This document shows positions 44,969 to 54,536 of a stretch of DNA of 64,000 nt, piece by piece. The first letter of the stretch is position 1. Each line of letters begins with the position of its first letter. The translations under genes and the position numbers were made by a program. Source of the stretch: Janthinobacterium sp. 64 (GTDB taxonomy: Bacteria > Pseudomonadota > Gammaproteobacteria > Burkholderiales > Burkholderiaceae_D); the NCBI RefSeq assembly GCF_002813325.1, contig NZ_PHUG01000001.1, positions 2,728,001 to 2,792,000 of the forward strand. Direction: 5' to 3'. A model generated the notes under the pieces. The model had not been told where the DNA came from, searched no databases, and saw nothing but the letters and a program-made list of their open reading frames with translations.

Positions 44969-46357
44969 GGCCGGCAGGCGCATGAGGAACAGGGCGCCGC
45001 CTTGCGGACGGTTCTGCGCATCGATGCTGCCGCCATACGCATGTACGATGGCTTGCGACAGGGCCAGTCCCAGGCCGAAACCGGGCGCCTCGCCAGCGCG
45101 CGCCTTGGCGCCCCGGTAAAAACGCTCGAACAGATGCGGCAAGTCTTCCACGCCGATGCCCGGTCCCGCATCCGCCACGCCCACAAACGCATGGTCGCCC
45201 TCGCGCGACACCTGCACCGTGATCACGCTGTCGGGCGGCGAAAACTTCACGGCGTTATCGAGCAGATTGGCCAGCACCAGATCCACCGGGCCGGCCGCCA
45301 CCCGCGCGTGCACGGCCACACTGTCATCAACAACGATGCGGATGCCGCGCTGCGCCGCCGCCTTTTCCAGGCGCTGCGCGGCCGCCCGCACGAGGGGGTT
45401 AAGTGCTATGGTTTCCACGGCATTGCGCTCCTGGCCCACGTCCAGGCGCGTGAGCATCAAGAGTTCTTCCACCAGGGTCGTCAGGCGCTGCACTTCATCG
45501 AGGCAGGACGCCAGCGCATCGACATACTCGGGCGACTCGCGCGGGCGGCGCAGGGTGATTTCGATTTCCGTGCGCAGGCGCGACAGCGGCGAGCGCAATT
45601 CGTGCGAGGCGTCTGCCGTGAAGCGGCGCTGCGCATCGTAGCCGTGTTCGAGCCGGTCCAGCATGGCGTTCAGGGTATCGACCAGGCGGCCGATTTCATC
45701 GTGCGTGCCGGGATGGGGCAGGCGCTGGTGCAGACTGGCTTCGCCGATCGAATGCGCCTGGTCCACCACGTCGTCGATGGCGCCCAGCACGCGGCGCGTG
45801 AGCATTTCGCCGGCCAACCCCACGGCCGCCAGCAAGGCCAGCGCCATGGCGCCAAACAGCACGGTGGCCGCAGCCAGCACGTGATTGGCGTCGTCGAGCG
45901 AACCGGCCACCTGCACGGCCAGGCCCGCGCCGGACGCGGGCACGGGAATCGACACCATGCGCAGCGGCTCTTCGCCGAACTTGGGCAGCGTCTCGAAGAC
46001 GGTCTCGCCGGCCGCCAGGCGCGCCAGCAAGGCCGGCGGCGCCGGCAGCTGCGCCGCCTCCAGATTGCGGCTGCGCGCCAGCACGCGGCCTTCGCCATCG
46101 ATGATCTGCACCAGGCGGTCGAGCCGTGTCAACGACGGCTGCGCCAGTCCCGGCGCCACCTCGTGCACCTGCACGGGCTGGCGCGGCGCGGCAGGCAGCA
46201 TGGCCATTTCCGTCTCGGCCAGTGCCAGCAGGGCCGCATCGAGCTGGCCATGCACGGCGCGCGACAGGCCCCAGTAGCCGGCCAGCGCCGTGCAGGCAAC
46301 GATGGCGAGGATGACGGCCAGGTGCACCAGCAGCAGTCGCTTGCGAAAGCTAGCCAC
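44960..46357 (-). CDS. Sensor histidine kinase of the CzcS/CusS/QseC type
   Basis: The protein has 465 residues. Two membrane helices (about 8-30 and 160-185) enclose a periplasmic sensor of about 130 residues. HAMP, then the phospho-acceptor box ASHELRSPLSRLRTE, the N box LANLLDNAVKFS and the G boxes DAGPGIG and GFGLGLAL follow. The GTG start overlaps the response regulator stop by eight bases (GTGGCTAG). Next to a divergent heavy-metal efflux operon, it is probably a metal sensor, but the metal is inferred. Confidence 0.9.
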   Translation of the reverse strand: MASFRKRLLLVHLAVILAIVACTALAGYWGLSRAVHGQLDAALLALAETEMAMLPAAPRQPVQVHEVAPGLAQPSLTRLDRLVQIIDGEGRVLARSRNLEAAQLPAPPALLARLAAGETVFETLPKFGEEPLRMVSIPVPASGAGLAVQVAGSLDDANHVLAAATVLFGAMALALLAAVGLAGEMLTRRVLGAIDDVVDQAHSIGEASLHQRLPHPGTHDEIGRLVDTLNAMLDRLEHGYDAQRRFTADASHELRSPLSRLRTEIEITLRRPRESPEYVDALASCLDEVQRLTTLVEELLMLTRLDVGQERNAVETIALNPLVRAAAQRLEKAAAQRGIRIVVDDSVAVHARVAAGPVDLVLANLLDNAVKFSPPDSVITVQVSREGDHAFVGVADAGPGIGVEDLPHLFERFYRGAKARAGEAPGFGLGLALSQAIVHAYGGSIDAQNRPQGGALFLMRLPASD

Positions 46358-47030
46358 CGTCGTTGTCCGCCAGGCGGAAACCGCGTCCGCGCACCGTGTG
46401 GATCAAGGGCGGCAAGCCCGGGGCATCCACTTTTCCCCGCAGGTTGCGCACGTGGACGTCGATCAGGTTGTCGATGCCGATCAGGTCCGCCTGCCAGATC
46501 TGCTCGGCCAGGCGCGCGCGGCTGACCACTTCGCCCGCCTGGCGCAGCAGGATCAACAGAATCGCATATTCCTTGGGTGTCAGCACCAGCGGCGCGCCGG
46601 CCCGCGTGGCCTGGTGGCTGACGGGATCGAGCGTCAAATCAGCCAGCGCCAGCACCAGCGGGCGGCTGATGTCGGAGCGGCGCAGCAAGGCGCGGATGCG
46701 CGCCAGCAGTTCCTCGAATTCGAACGGCTTTGTGAGGTAATCGTCGGCGCCCGTGTTCAGGCCCGCCACCCGGTCGGCCGTGGCGTCGCGCGCCGTGAGC
46801 ATCAGCACGGGCGTCTGGATGCCGCGCGCGCGCAAGTCGCGGCAGAAATCGATGCCCTGCTTGCCCGGCAACATCCAGTCGAGCACGATCGCGTCGTAGT
46901 CGACGGCGTAGCTTTCATCCTCGCCCTCTTCCGCGCTATGCGCCACGTCGACAACAAAACCTTCTTCCTGCAAGCCGCGGGCCAGCAGGCGCGCCGCCTT
47001 GCGGTCGTCTTCCACCAGGAGGATTCTCAT
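46350..47030 (-). CDS. OmpR-family response regulator, metal-efflux type
   Basis: The protein has 226 residues. The receiver begins MRILLVEDDRKAARLLARG, and the phospho-Asp lies in IVLDWMLPGKQG. The conserved Lys is in YLTKPFEFEEL. A winged-helix OmpR output domain ends VRGRGFRLADN. It should bind the inverted repeats in the 238-base gap before the divergent efflux genes. It is co-transcribed with the sensor kinase. Confidence 0.92.
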   Translation of the reverse strand: MRILLVEDDRKAARLLARGLQEEGFVVDVAHSAEEGEDESYAVDYDAIVLDWMLPGKQGIDFCRDLRARGIQTPVLMLTARDATADRVAGLNTGADDYLTKPFEFEELLARIRALLRRSDISRPLVLALADLTLDPVSHQATRAGAPLVLTPKEYAILLILLRQAGEVVSRARLAEQIWQADLIGIDNLIDVHVRNLRGKVDAPGLPPLIHTVRGRGFRLADNDGG

Positions 47031-47101
47031 GCCTGCCTTTCGCGTCGCACCGTGTTTTCCATGCTTTGCATTTTACCGCGCTCCACCGTGCGCGCACCGA
47101 A

Positions 47102-47141
47102 CCTGAAGAATGATTCAGGCGTTCTTGGGCGCTTCTTCAGG
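47102..47141. promoter_or_regulatory. Inverted repeats in the metal-efflux divergent region
   Basis: CCTGAAGAA (47102-47110) and TTCTTCAGG (47133-47141) are a perfect nine-base inverted repeat. Inside it, CCTGAA (47102-47107) also pairs with TTCAGG (47114-47119) across a six-base spacer. The spacing suits a dimeric OmpR-type regulator. The site lies between the response regulator and the efflux operon, so it probably controls both. Confidence 0.6.
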
Positions 47142-47268
47142 AGCACATTGCTATGCTTTCCCGGCGCTGTAGTGACACTGTGACGCTGCTTGCACTCCCC
47201 TCTGACCGCCCGCCTGGGCACGGCATCCACGCATGCCCCCATCACCATCAATAACAAGGAAACACGGG

Positions 47269-48402
47269 ATGAACACGACCACCCGCAACGCCCTGGGCGC
47301 CAGCTGCGCCCTCGCTCTCGCCTGCTCGGCCCTGGCCGGCTGCGCCAAGCCGACGCCGGCGGCCACGCCGCCCGCCCAATCGACGCACCTGGACGACGGC
47401 AGTATCGCCGTCGACAAAATGTCGCCGCTGCGCCAGCGCCTGCAGATCGCCGCCGTACAGGAACAGGAGATCGCCACGCAAACGGAGGCGCCGGGCAGCA
47501 TCGAGGCGATGCCGGAAAAGCTGGTGAAAATCACGCCGCCCCTGGCAGGGCGCATCACGCGCCTGCAGCGCGCCCTGGGCGACAGCGTGAAGGCGGGCGA
47601 GCCGCTGTTCACGCTCGACTCGGCGGAACTGAGCGCCGCCTACGCGGACGACAGCAAAACGAAATCCGCCCTGCTGCAAGCGCGTCAGGAACTGCAGCGC
47701 CAGAAAACCCTGTTCGAGGCGGAGATCGCCGCGCGCAAGGAGTACGAAGCGGCCCAGGCAGCCTTTGCGCAGGCCGGCAGCGATGCCCAGGCCAGCGCCG
47801 ACAAGCTGGCCCAGTACGGCGCCGGCGCGCGCGACACACGCGGCACACGCCGCGACTATGTCTTGCGTTCGCCCATCGCCGGCACCGTGATCGCCATGGA
47901 AGGCGCCCAGGGCGGCTACTGGAACGACATCAACGCGCCCGTCATGACGGTGGCAGATCTCTCCACCGTGTGGCTGTCGGCCAACGTGGCCGAAAGGGAC
48001 CTGGCGCAGGTGGCCGTGGGCCAGGCGACCCGCATCAGCGTTGACGCCTGGCCCGGCAAGGCTTTCGAAGGCAAGGTCGCGTATGTGGGCGCCGTGCTCG
48101 ATCCCGAGACGCGCACGGTGAAGGTGCGCGTGGCCATCGACAACCGCGCCGGCATTTTCAAGCCGGGCATGTTCGCCCACGCCGGTTTCGCCGGCGCCAC
48201 GCGGCGCGGCCTGATGGTGCCCGCGGCGGCGCTGCTGCAAAGCGGCCTGGTGACGCGCGTGATGGTCGAACGCAGTCCGCTGCGTTTCGAGGCGCGCGAG
48301 GTGCAGGTGGGCGCCAGCCGGGGCGACCAGGTGGAAATCGTCTCCGGCTTGCGCGCGGGCGAACGTATCGTCGTCAAGGAAGGAGTGCTGCTCAATGGTT
48401 GA
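47269..48402 (+). CDS. CzcB/CusB-type periplasmic adaptor lipoprotein
   Basis: The protein has 377 residues. The signal peptide ends in a lipobox (SALAGC), so it is a lipoprotein. The HlyD-like core has GRITRLQRALGDSVKAGEPLF and YVLRSPIAGTVIAMEGAQGGYW half-motifs around a coiled coil, then VWLSANVAERD and the barrel-domain GKVAYVGAVLDPETRTVKVRVAI, typical of metal-RND adaptors. The ATG at 47269 has AAGGAA upstream. Its gene overlaps the pump gene by eight bases. Confidence 0.9.
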   Translation: MNTTTRNALGASCALALACSALAGCAKPTPAATPPAQSTHLDDGSIAVDKMSPLRQRLQIAAVQEQEIATQTEAPGSIEAMPEKLVKITPPLAGRITRLQRALGDSVKAGEPLFTLDSAELSAAYADDSKTKSALLQARQELQRQKTLFEAEIAARKEYEAAQAAFAQAGSDAQASADKLAQYGAGARDTRGTRRDYVLRSPIAGTVIAMEGAQGGYWNDINAPVMTVADLSTVWLSANVAERDLAQVAVGQATRISVDAWPGKAFEGKVAYVGAVLDPETRTVKVRVAIDNRAGIFKPGMFAHAGFAGATRRGLMVPAAALLQSGLVTRVMVERSPLRFEAREVQVGASRGDQVEIVSGLRAGERIVVKEGVLLNG

Positions 48403-51400
48403 TCGTTTCATCGCCACCTGCTGCCAGCGGCGCGGCATCGTCTGGCTGGTTCTGTTGTGCGTGACCCTGTACGGCGTGTATTGCTGGAAGCAGCTGCCCA
48501 TCGAAGCCTATCCCGACATCGCCGACGTCACCTCGCAGATCGTCACGCAGGTGCCGGGCCTGGGCGCCGAGGAAATCGAGCAGCAGATCACGATACCGCT
48601 GGAGCGCGCCCTGCTCGGTACTCCGGGCATGCACGTGCTGCGCACGCGCAGCCTGTTCGCGCTGTCCTTGATCACCGTGGTGTTCGAAGATGGCAGCGAC
48701 GGCTACTTCACGCGCGAGCGGCTGCAGGAGCGCCTGGCCAGCGTGAACCTGCCCTACGACGCCAAGCCGGGCCTCGATCCGTATACGTCGCCCACGGGCG
48801 AAATCTACCGCTACACGCTGGAATCGACAACGCGCTCCCTGCGCGAACTGTCCGAGCTGCAGTTCTGGACGGTCATCCCGCGCCTGCAGCAGGTGCGAGG
48901 CGTGGCCGATGTGAGCAATTTCGGCGGCCTGACGACGCAGTTCATGCTGGAACTCGATCCCGCAAAACTCGACAGCTACGGCTTCTCGCTGGCGCAGGTC
49001 AAGGACGCCATCAACGCCAACAACATCAGCGGCGGCGGCAGCGTGATCGACCGCGGCCAGCAATCGTACGTGGTGCGCGGCGTGGGCTTGCTCCATTCGC
49101 TGGACGACATGGGCAACGTCGTCGTCAGCAGCAAGGACGGCGTGCCCGTGCTGGTAAAAGACCTGGGCAAGCTCGCTTACGGCAACGTGGAGCGGCGCGG
49201 CATCCTCGGCAAGGATGACAACCCCGACACCATCGAAGGCATCACCCTGCTGCTGAAGGATTTCAACCCGTCCGATGCGCTGGCGGGCATTCATGCGGCC
49301 GTGGACGATCTGAATAACAATCTGCTGCCGAAAGACGTCAAGGTGGTCGCCTATCTGGACCGCAGCTCGCTGATCGATGCCACCTTGCACACGGTCAGTT
49401 ATACCTTGGGCGAAGGCATGCTGCTCGTCGCCCTGGTGCTGCTGCTGTTTTTGGGCAGCCCGCGCGCGGCTGCCATCGTGGCGCTGACGATTCCGCTGGC
49501 GCTGCTGATCGCCTTCATCTTCATGCACCATTTTAAAATTCCCGCCAATTTGCTGTCCCTGGGGGCGATCGACTTCGGCATCCTCGTCGACGGCTCCGTG
49601 GTGGTGCTGGAAAACATGCTGCGCCGCCGTGAACGGGATCAGGAGCGGCCCCTCACCATCGATGACGCAATCGAGGCGACCCTGCAGGTGGCGCGCCCCA
49701 TCATGTTCGGCATGGCCGTCATCATCGCCGCCTACCTGCCCCTGTTCGCCTTCCAGCGCATCGAATACAAGCTGTTCTCGCCGATGGCGTATGCGGTGGG
49801 CGCAGCGCTCGTGGGCGCGCTGGTGGTGGCGCTGGTGCTGATTCCGGGCCTGGCCTGGCTGGCCTTGCGCAAGCCGCGCCGCACTTTCCATAACCGCGCG
49901 CTGGACAAGCTGGCGGGCGCGTATGGCCGCTTCCTGGAACGCATGGTGGGCAGGAAACGCTGGGTGGCGATGGTGTGCGCAGGATCGCTCGCTGCGCTTG
50001 CCATCCTGGGTGCCAGCATCGGGCGCGACTTTTTACCGTACCTCGATGAGGGTTCCTTGTGGCTGCAAGTGCAGATGCCGCCCGGGATCACGCTGGACAA
50101 GGCGTCGGAGATGGCCAGTGAACTGCGCCGTGCCGCGCTGGAGTTCCCGGAAGTATCGACCATCGTCACGCAGACGGGGCGCAACGACGACGGCACCGAT
50201 TACTGGACGCCGTCGCACATCGAGGCCAGCGTGGGACTGCATCCGTACAAAAGCTGGAAGTCCGGCATGAGCAAGCAGCAGCTGATCGCCAAAATGAGCG
50301 AGCGCTTCGCGCGCATGCCCGGTGTCACGGTGGCTTTCATGCAGCCGATGATCGACGGCGTGCAGGATAAATTGTCTGGCGCGCACAGCGACCTGACGGT
50401 GAAGATATTCGGCGACGACCTCGACGAAGTGCGCGCCATCGCCGGCAAGGTGGCCAATGTCCTGAAAACCGTCCCTGGCGCCTCCGACGTGGCCGTGGAC
50501 GTGGAGCCACCGCTGCCCAACCTGAAGGTGGAACTGGACCGCGCCAAAGCGGCCCGCTACGGCATCAATGCGGCCGACGTGGCCGACCTGATTGCCACCG
50601 GCATCGGCGGCGCGCCCATCGGCCAGGTCTACGTGGGCGAGAAAAGCTACGACATCGCCGTGCGCTTCCCGCCCGCCACGCGCTCCAGCCCGGACGCCAT
50701 CGCCAGCCTGATGCTCACCGCCGCCAACGGCGCCAAGGTGCCGCTGGCGCAGGTGGCCACCATCAGCACCACCTCGGGCGAGAGCGTGATCGTGCGCGAG
50801 ATGGGACGGCGCCACATCATCGTGCGCCTGAACGCCCGCGGGCGTGACCTGGCCGGCTTCCTGGCCGAAGCGCGTCCGCTGGTGGCGCAAACCGTGGCAG
50901 GCGAGCACCAGCGCATCGGCGTCGAATGGGGCGGCCAGTTCGAGAACCTGCAGCGCGCGCAAAGCCGCCTGGCCATCATCTTGCCGATGACCCTGGCCGG
51001 CATGTTCCTGCTGCTGTTCGGCCAGTTCCGCAACTTGCGCCAGCCTGCGCTGGTCTTGCTGGCCGTGCCGCTAGCCATGCTCGGTGGCCTGGCCGCGCTG
51101 CACCTGCGCGGCATGACCTTGAACGTGTCGAGCGCCGTCGGCTTCATCGCCCTGTTCGGCGTGGCCGTGCTGAACGCCGTGCTGATGCTGGCGCAGATCA
51201 ACCGCTTGCGCAGTGAAGAAGGCAAGAGCCTGCGCGACGCCGTGCTGGGTGGCGCGCGCGACCGCATGCGCCCCGTGCTGATGACGGCCACCGTGGCCGC
51301 CCTGGGCCTGACGCCGGCCATGCTGGCAACAGGCCTGGGCAGCGACGTGCAGCGTCCGCTGGCCACCGTGGTGGTGGGCGGCCTGGTGACGGCAACGGCA

Positions 51401-51499
51401 CTGACCTTGCTGCTGTTGCCGGCCCTGTATTACCTGATCGAGGCGTATGTACAACAACGCCGGATCGATACCGAAGGAGAAACCCATGACACGTTTTAA
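48395..51499 (+). CDS. Heavy-metal RND efflux pump, CzcA-like (HME1-3)
   Basis: The protein has 1034 residues and the twelve-helix RND layout, starting with the CzcA-type CCQRRGIVWLVLLCVTLYG. In TM4 the metal/proton-relay motif DFGILVDGSVVVLEN supplies the two Asp and one Glu that CzcA-type pumps need for divalent metals such as Zn2+, Co2+ and Cd2+. Monovalent-metal pumps such as CusA lack that DFG arrangement. It should export the ion from the periplasm. It overlaps the adaptor and the channel genes, giving a czcBAC-type operon. Confidence 0.9.
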   Translation: MVDRFIATCCQRRGIVWLVLLCVTLYGVYCWKQLPIEAYPDIADVTSQIVTQVPGLGAEEIEQQITIPLERALLGTPGMHVLRTRSLFALSLITVVFEDGSDGYFTRERLQERLASVNLPYDAKPGLDPYTSPTGEIYRYTLESTTRSLRELSELQFWTVIPRLQQVRGVADVSNFGGLTTQFMLELDPAKLDSYGFSLAQVKDAINANNISGGGSVIDRGQQSYVVRGVGLLHSLDDMGNVVVSSKDGVPVLVKDLGKLAYGNVERRGILGKDDNPDTIEGITLLLKDFNPSDALAGIHAAVDDLNNNLLPKDVKVVAYLDRSSLIDATLHTVSYTLGEGMLLVALVLLLFLGSPRAAAIVALTIPLALLIAFIFMHHFKIPANLLSLGAIDFGILVDGSVVVLENMLRRRERDQERPLTIDDAIEATLQVARPIMFGMAVIIAAYLPLFAFQRIEYKLFSPMAYAVGAALVGALVVALVLIPGLAWLALRKPRRTFHNRALDKLAGAYGRFLERMVGRKRWVAMVCAGSLAALAILGASIGRDFLPYLDEGSLWLQVQMPPGITLDKASEMASELRRAALEFPEVSTIVTQTGRNDDGTDYWTPSHIEASVGLHPYKSWKSGMSKQQLIAKMSERFARMPGVTVAFMQPMIDGVQDKLSGAHSDLTVKIFGDDLDEVRAIAGKVANVLKTVPGASDVAVDVEPPLPNLKVELDRAKAARYGINAADVADLIATGIGGAPIGQVYVGEKSYDIAVRFPPATRSSPDAIASLMLTAANGAKVPLAQVATISTTSGESVIVREMGRRHIIVRLNARGRDLAGFLAEARPLVAQTVAGEHQRIGVEWGGQFENLQRAQSRLAIILPMTLAGMFLLLFGQFRNLRQPALVLLAVPLAMLGGLAALHLRGMTLNVSSAVGFIALFGVAVLNAVLMLAQINRLRSEEGKSLRDAVLGGARDRMRPVLMTATVAALGLTPAMLATGLGSDVQRPLATVVVGGLVTATALTLLLLPALYYLIEAYVQQRRIDTEGETHDTF

Positions 51500-52763
51500 T
51501 CTGCTGCTGGCAGCCTGGCTGATCGCCCCCTGCGCCTTCGCCGCGCCCTTGAGCTTTGACACCTATCTATCCGCCGTGGAAACGCACAGCCTGGAGCTGC
51601 AAGCGCAGAACGAGAGCGTCGGCTCGGCCAAGGCCGGCATCGGCATCGCCGGCTTGCGCCCCGACCCCGAGTTCACGCTGGGCGCCACGCGAGAGACCGT
51701 GCACAGCGTCGAGCACCGTCCCGTCACGTGGAACCCGGCCATCAGCATGGCCATCGAGACGGGCGGCAAGCGCGCCGCGCGCATCAAGGCGGCGCACAGC
51801 AACGTCACGCTGGCCGAGGAAACGGTGGCCGGCTTCAAAAGCGAACTGTACGCCACGGCGGCGGCGGCCTACACGGAAGCGTGCCGCACGCGCGACGTCG
51901 TGACGCGCAAGGAGCACACCATGGCGGCCCTGTCGACAGTGGTGGAAGCGAACGTGGTGCGGCGCAAGGCAGGCGACGTGGGCGGCATCGAGCTGCTGCA
52001 GTCGCGCGTGGAACGCGACCAGTTCCAGGCCGAACTGACGCAGGCGCGCAGCGAGGCGGACAGCGCCATGTTGAATTTGTCGCCGCCCTTGGGGCGCCAG
52101 CTCGATGCGCTGTTTCCCGACGCGCAGCTGGCCTGCGACTTCACCGCCTTTGCGGGCGGCGACACCGGCACCCTCGTGCCGCAGGCGATGCGCGAACGCA
52201 GCGATGTGCGCATCGCCCGCGCCACCTTGGACCATCTGCGCGATGGCGCGGCGCTGGTGCGCGCCAACCGCGCCGTCGACCCGACCGTCACCGTGGGCCT
52301 GGCCGCCGCGCGCGGCTACCATGACGGCATCGATACTGGCGGCAATCCCGTCGAAGGCGCGGCCCGCTCGCGTGCGCTGTCCATCTCGCTGGCCATCCCC
52401 ATCCCCCTGTCGCGGCGCGACAAGGGCGACGTGGTGCAAGCCGAGGCCGGCGTGACGCAGGCGATGCTGGCCCTGCGCCAGGCCGAGTTGAAAGCGGAAA
52501 CGGACGTGCGCGCGGCGCAGCTGCATCTGCGCACGGCGCAGGAGCGGCTGACGCGCTACCGCGACGGCGTGCTGCTCGATGCGCAAAAGGTCGTTGACGG
52601 CATCGGCCTGTCCTACGTCAAAGGCAGTGCCTCGCTGCTGGAATGGCTGGCCGCGCAGCGTTCGGCCGATGAGGCGTATCAGGGCTATGTGCAGGCGCGC
52701 GCCGATGTGGCCATCGCCAGCACACAGCTGCAACTGGCGATCGGCCAGCGGCCGCGCTTATAG
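51486..52763 (+). CDS. CzcC-like outer-membrane efflux channel (TolC family)
   Basis: The protein has 425 residues with a signal peptide (MTRFNLLLAAWLIAPCAFA) and two repeats of the outer-membrane efflux coiled-coil pattern, as in TolC and CzcC. The start has GAAGGAG upstream and overlaps the pump stop by 14 bases. As the third gene of the operon it completes a three-part metal efflux system spanning both membranes. There is no lipobox; the Cys at residue 16 is in the signal peptide core and probably not modified. Confidence 0.88.
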   Translation: MTRFNLLLAAWLIAPCAFAAPLSFDTYLSAVETHSLELQAQNESVGSAKAGIGIAGLRPDPEFTLGATRETVHSVEHRPVTWNPAISMAIETGGKRAARIKAAHSNVTLAEETVAGFKSELYATAAAAYTEACRTRDVVTRKEHTMAALSTVVEANVVRRKAGDVGGIELLQSRVERDQFQAELTQARSEADSAMLNLSPPLGRQLDALFPDAQLACDFTAFAGGDTGTLVPQAMRERSDVRIARATLDHLRDGAALVRANRAVDPTVTVGLAAARGYHDGIDTGGNPVEGAARSRALSISLAIPIPLSRRDKGDVVQAEAGVTQAMLALRQAELKAETDVRAAQLHLRTAQERLTRYRDGVLLDAQKVVDGIGLSYVKGSASLLEWLAAQRSADEAYQGYVQARADVAIASTQLQLAIGQRPRL

Positions 52764-52834
52764 CGGGAGGGGGAGAAGGGAGAACGAAGAGACGCCGGCG
52801 CGGCAATGCCGCACCGGTCATCAGGGACGGGCAA

Positions 52835-53041
52835 TTACTGCGGCTGGGCGGGTGCGTCGCCTTCGGCGGCCGGATCAGCGTCAACGTCGGCGTCGTCCGC
52901 TTCCGGCTCATCGCCGTCGCTGCCATCGGCAGCCTTGGGATTGTTTTTCGCTTCCAGCTTGCGCCTGGCTTTTTCCTCGGCTTTCTTCTTCTTTTCCAGC
53001 TCTTTTTGCCGTTTTTCGTATTGGAAATTTGTCTTGGCCAT
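52835..53041 (-). CDS. Small charge-segregated protein
   Basis: The protein has 68 residues. The first half is very Lys/Glu-rich (KRQKELEKKKKAEEKARRKLEAK) and the second half is strongly acidic (DGDEPEADDADVDADPAAEG). It has no membrane segment or known domain and should be largely disordered apart from a helix at the start. It sits 80 bases downstream of xerD. Such conserved small proteins near xerD occur in related bacteria, but I cannot name a function. Confidence 0.6.
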   Translation of the reverse strand: MAKTNFQYEKRQKELEKKKKAEEKARRKLEAKNNPKAADGSDGDEPEADDADVDADPAAEGDAPAQPQ

Positions 53042-53121
53042 TTACTACCTCTTTAGTTTTTAGATGTTACAGATAAGCACATAAGGCACATTATGACGTA
53101 ATTGGACCAAACACCAAATGT

Positions 53122-54039
53122 TTAGCCTCGCGGATGATGCTGCGCATGCAGCAGTTTCAGCCGTTCGCGGGCCACATGCGTGTAAATCTGCGTGGTGGAG
53201 ATATCGGAGTGCCCCAGTAACAATTGCACAACACGCAAGTCCGCGCCATGGTTCAGCAAATGCGTGGCGAACGCGTGGCGCAGCGTGTGCGGCGACAGCG
53301 GCGCCGTGATGCCGGCGCTCAGCGCATGCTTCTTGATGATGACCCAGAACATTTGCCGCGTCATGGCGCCGCCGCGCCGCGTGACGAACAGCGCATCGTC
53401 CATCTGCCCGTCGAGGATGATGCCGCGCGCTTCCTTCAGGTAGCGCTCTATCCACAGCCGCGCCTGTTCGCCAAACGGCACCAGCCGCGTCTTGCTGCCC
53501 TTGCCCGTGATGCGCAGCACGCCATCGTTGAGGCTCAGCTCGACGGATTTCAAGTCCACCAGTTCCGACACGCGCAAGCCGCTCGCATACATGAGTTCGA
53601 GCATGGTGCGCTCGCGCAGGCCCAGCGGCGTGCTCACGTCGGGCGCCGCCAGCAGCGCTTCCACCTGCGCTTCGCTCAGCGTGTGCACGAAGCGCGCGGG
53701 CTGCCTGGCCGAGACCATCTTCAGGCACGGATCAGCCGCGATATGCTTGTGCCGCAAGGCCCGCTGGTAAAAACGCTTGAGCACGGACAGGCGCCGGTTC
53801 GACGACGTGGCCTTGCTCTCGTCGTGGCGGGCGGCGAAATACGCTTCGATATCGGCCGCGGATACCTCGTACAGGCCCTCGCGCCCGGGCCGCGCCACTT
53901 CCAGCCAGCGCGCAAACAGGCGCATGTCGCGCCGGTAGGCGTCGAGCGAGTTTTTCGACAGGCCGTCTTCCAGCCACAGGCTGTCGCAGAATTCATCGAT
54001 CAGGGTGGCGTTATCAGGCGCCAGCAAGCTGTTCATCAT
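53122..54039 (-). CDS. xerD: Site-specific tyrosine recombinase XerD
   Basis: The protein has 305 residues. The N-terminal SAM-like DNA-binding core has LIDEFCDSLWLEDGLSKNSLDAYRRDM. The catalytic domain has the tyrosine-recombinase residues: ASGLRVSEL with Arg, PHTLRHAFATHLL with His-Arg, LLGHSDISTTQIYTH with His and the nucleophile Tyr. XerD with XerC resolves chromosome dimers at dif. Its start overlaps the ogt-like stop, so they are coupled. It is a housekeeping enzyme, not a mobile element. Confidence 0.95.
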   Translation of the reverse strand: MMNSLLAPDNATLIDEFCDSLWLEDGLSKNSLDAYRRDMRLFARWLEVARPGREGLYEVSAADIEAYFAARHDESKATSSNRRLSVLKRFYQRALRHKHIAADPCLKMVSARQPARFVHTLSEAQVEALLAAPDVSTPLGLRERTMLELMYASGLRVSELVDLKSVELSLNDGVLRITGKGSKTRLVPFGEQARLWIERYLKEARGIILDGQMDDALFVTRRGGAMTRQMFWVIIKKHALSAGITAPLSPHTLRHAFATHLLNHGADLRVVQLLLGHSDISTTQIYTHVARERLKLLHAQHHPRG

Positions 54040-54536
54040 AGGTAAGCTGCCACGCCTTCATGCGCCAGCAGCCAGCGCTTCACGCCCAGGTGGAATCCCG
54101 TCGCATCGTCGTGATGGGCAAAGCCGCCCAGGCCGCCTGCGGCCGTGACCCGGTGGCAGGGGATCACCACGGGAAACCAGTTGGCGCCGCAAGCCTGGCC
54201 CACGGCGCGCGGCGCCGAGCCGATCAGGCGCGCCACGTCGCCATAGGTGCGCACCTGGCCGCGCGCAATGCCGCTGATCGCCGCCCATACGCGTTGCTGG
54301 TAGGCGCTGCCCAATTCGGCCAGCGGCAGGTCGAAGACATAATCGGGGTCAAGGAAATACCGGGCCAGTTGCTGGCAGGCCCGTTCGGAGACGGCATCCT
54401 GCGCGTCTTTTTCGGCGAAGTGCGGTGGCAGGTAGACCAGTTCGCGCAACTGGCCGTCCTGCGCGCGCACGCCCATGGCGCCGAACGGCGCGGCCACGAT
54501 GGCGCTGAACAGTTCACTGCCCTGTTGTTTTTTCAT
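54036..54536 (-). CDS. ogt: Methylated-DNA--protein-cysteine methyltransferase (Ogt)
   Basis: The protein has 166 residues. The active site is the conserved PCHRV motif (FPVVIPCHRVTA), preceded by GQVRTYGDVARLIG and followed by GGLGGF. It removes methyl groups from O6-methylguanine in DNA and is used up in the reaction. There is no Ada-type N-terminal regulatory domain. The start is uncertain because no clear ribosome site is visible; ATG at 54536 is chosen over a TTG nine codons earlier. Confidence 0.9.
   Translation of the reverse strand: MKKQQGSELFSAIVAAPFGAMGVRAQDGQLRELVYLPPHFAEKDAQDAVSERACQQLARYFLDPDYVFDLPLAELGSAYQQRVWAAISGIARGQVRTYGDVARLIGSAPRAVGQACGANWFPVVIPCHRVTAAGGLGGFAHHDDATGFHLGVKRWLLAHEGVAAYL

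Noticed and set aside
53122..54039. XerD-like recombinase as a sign of a mobile element
   Set aside because: Length, motifs and coupling with ogt fit chromosomal XerD; there are no attachment repeats or phage genes near it.
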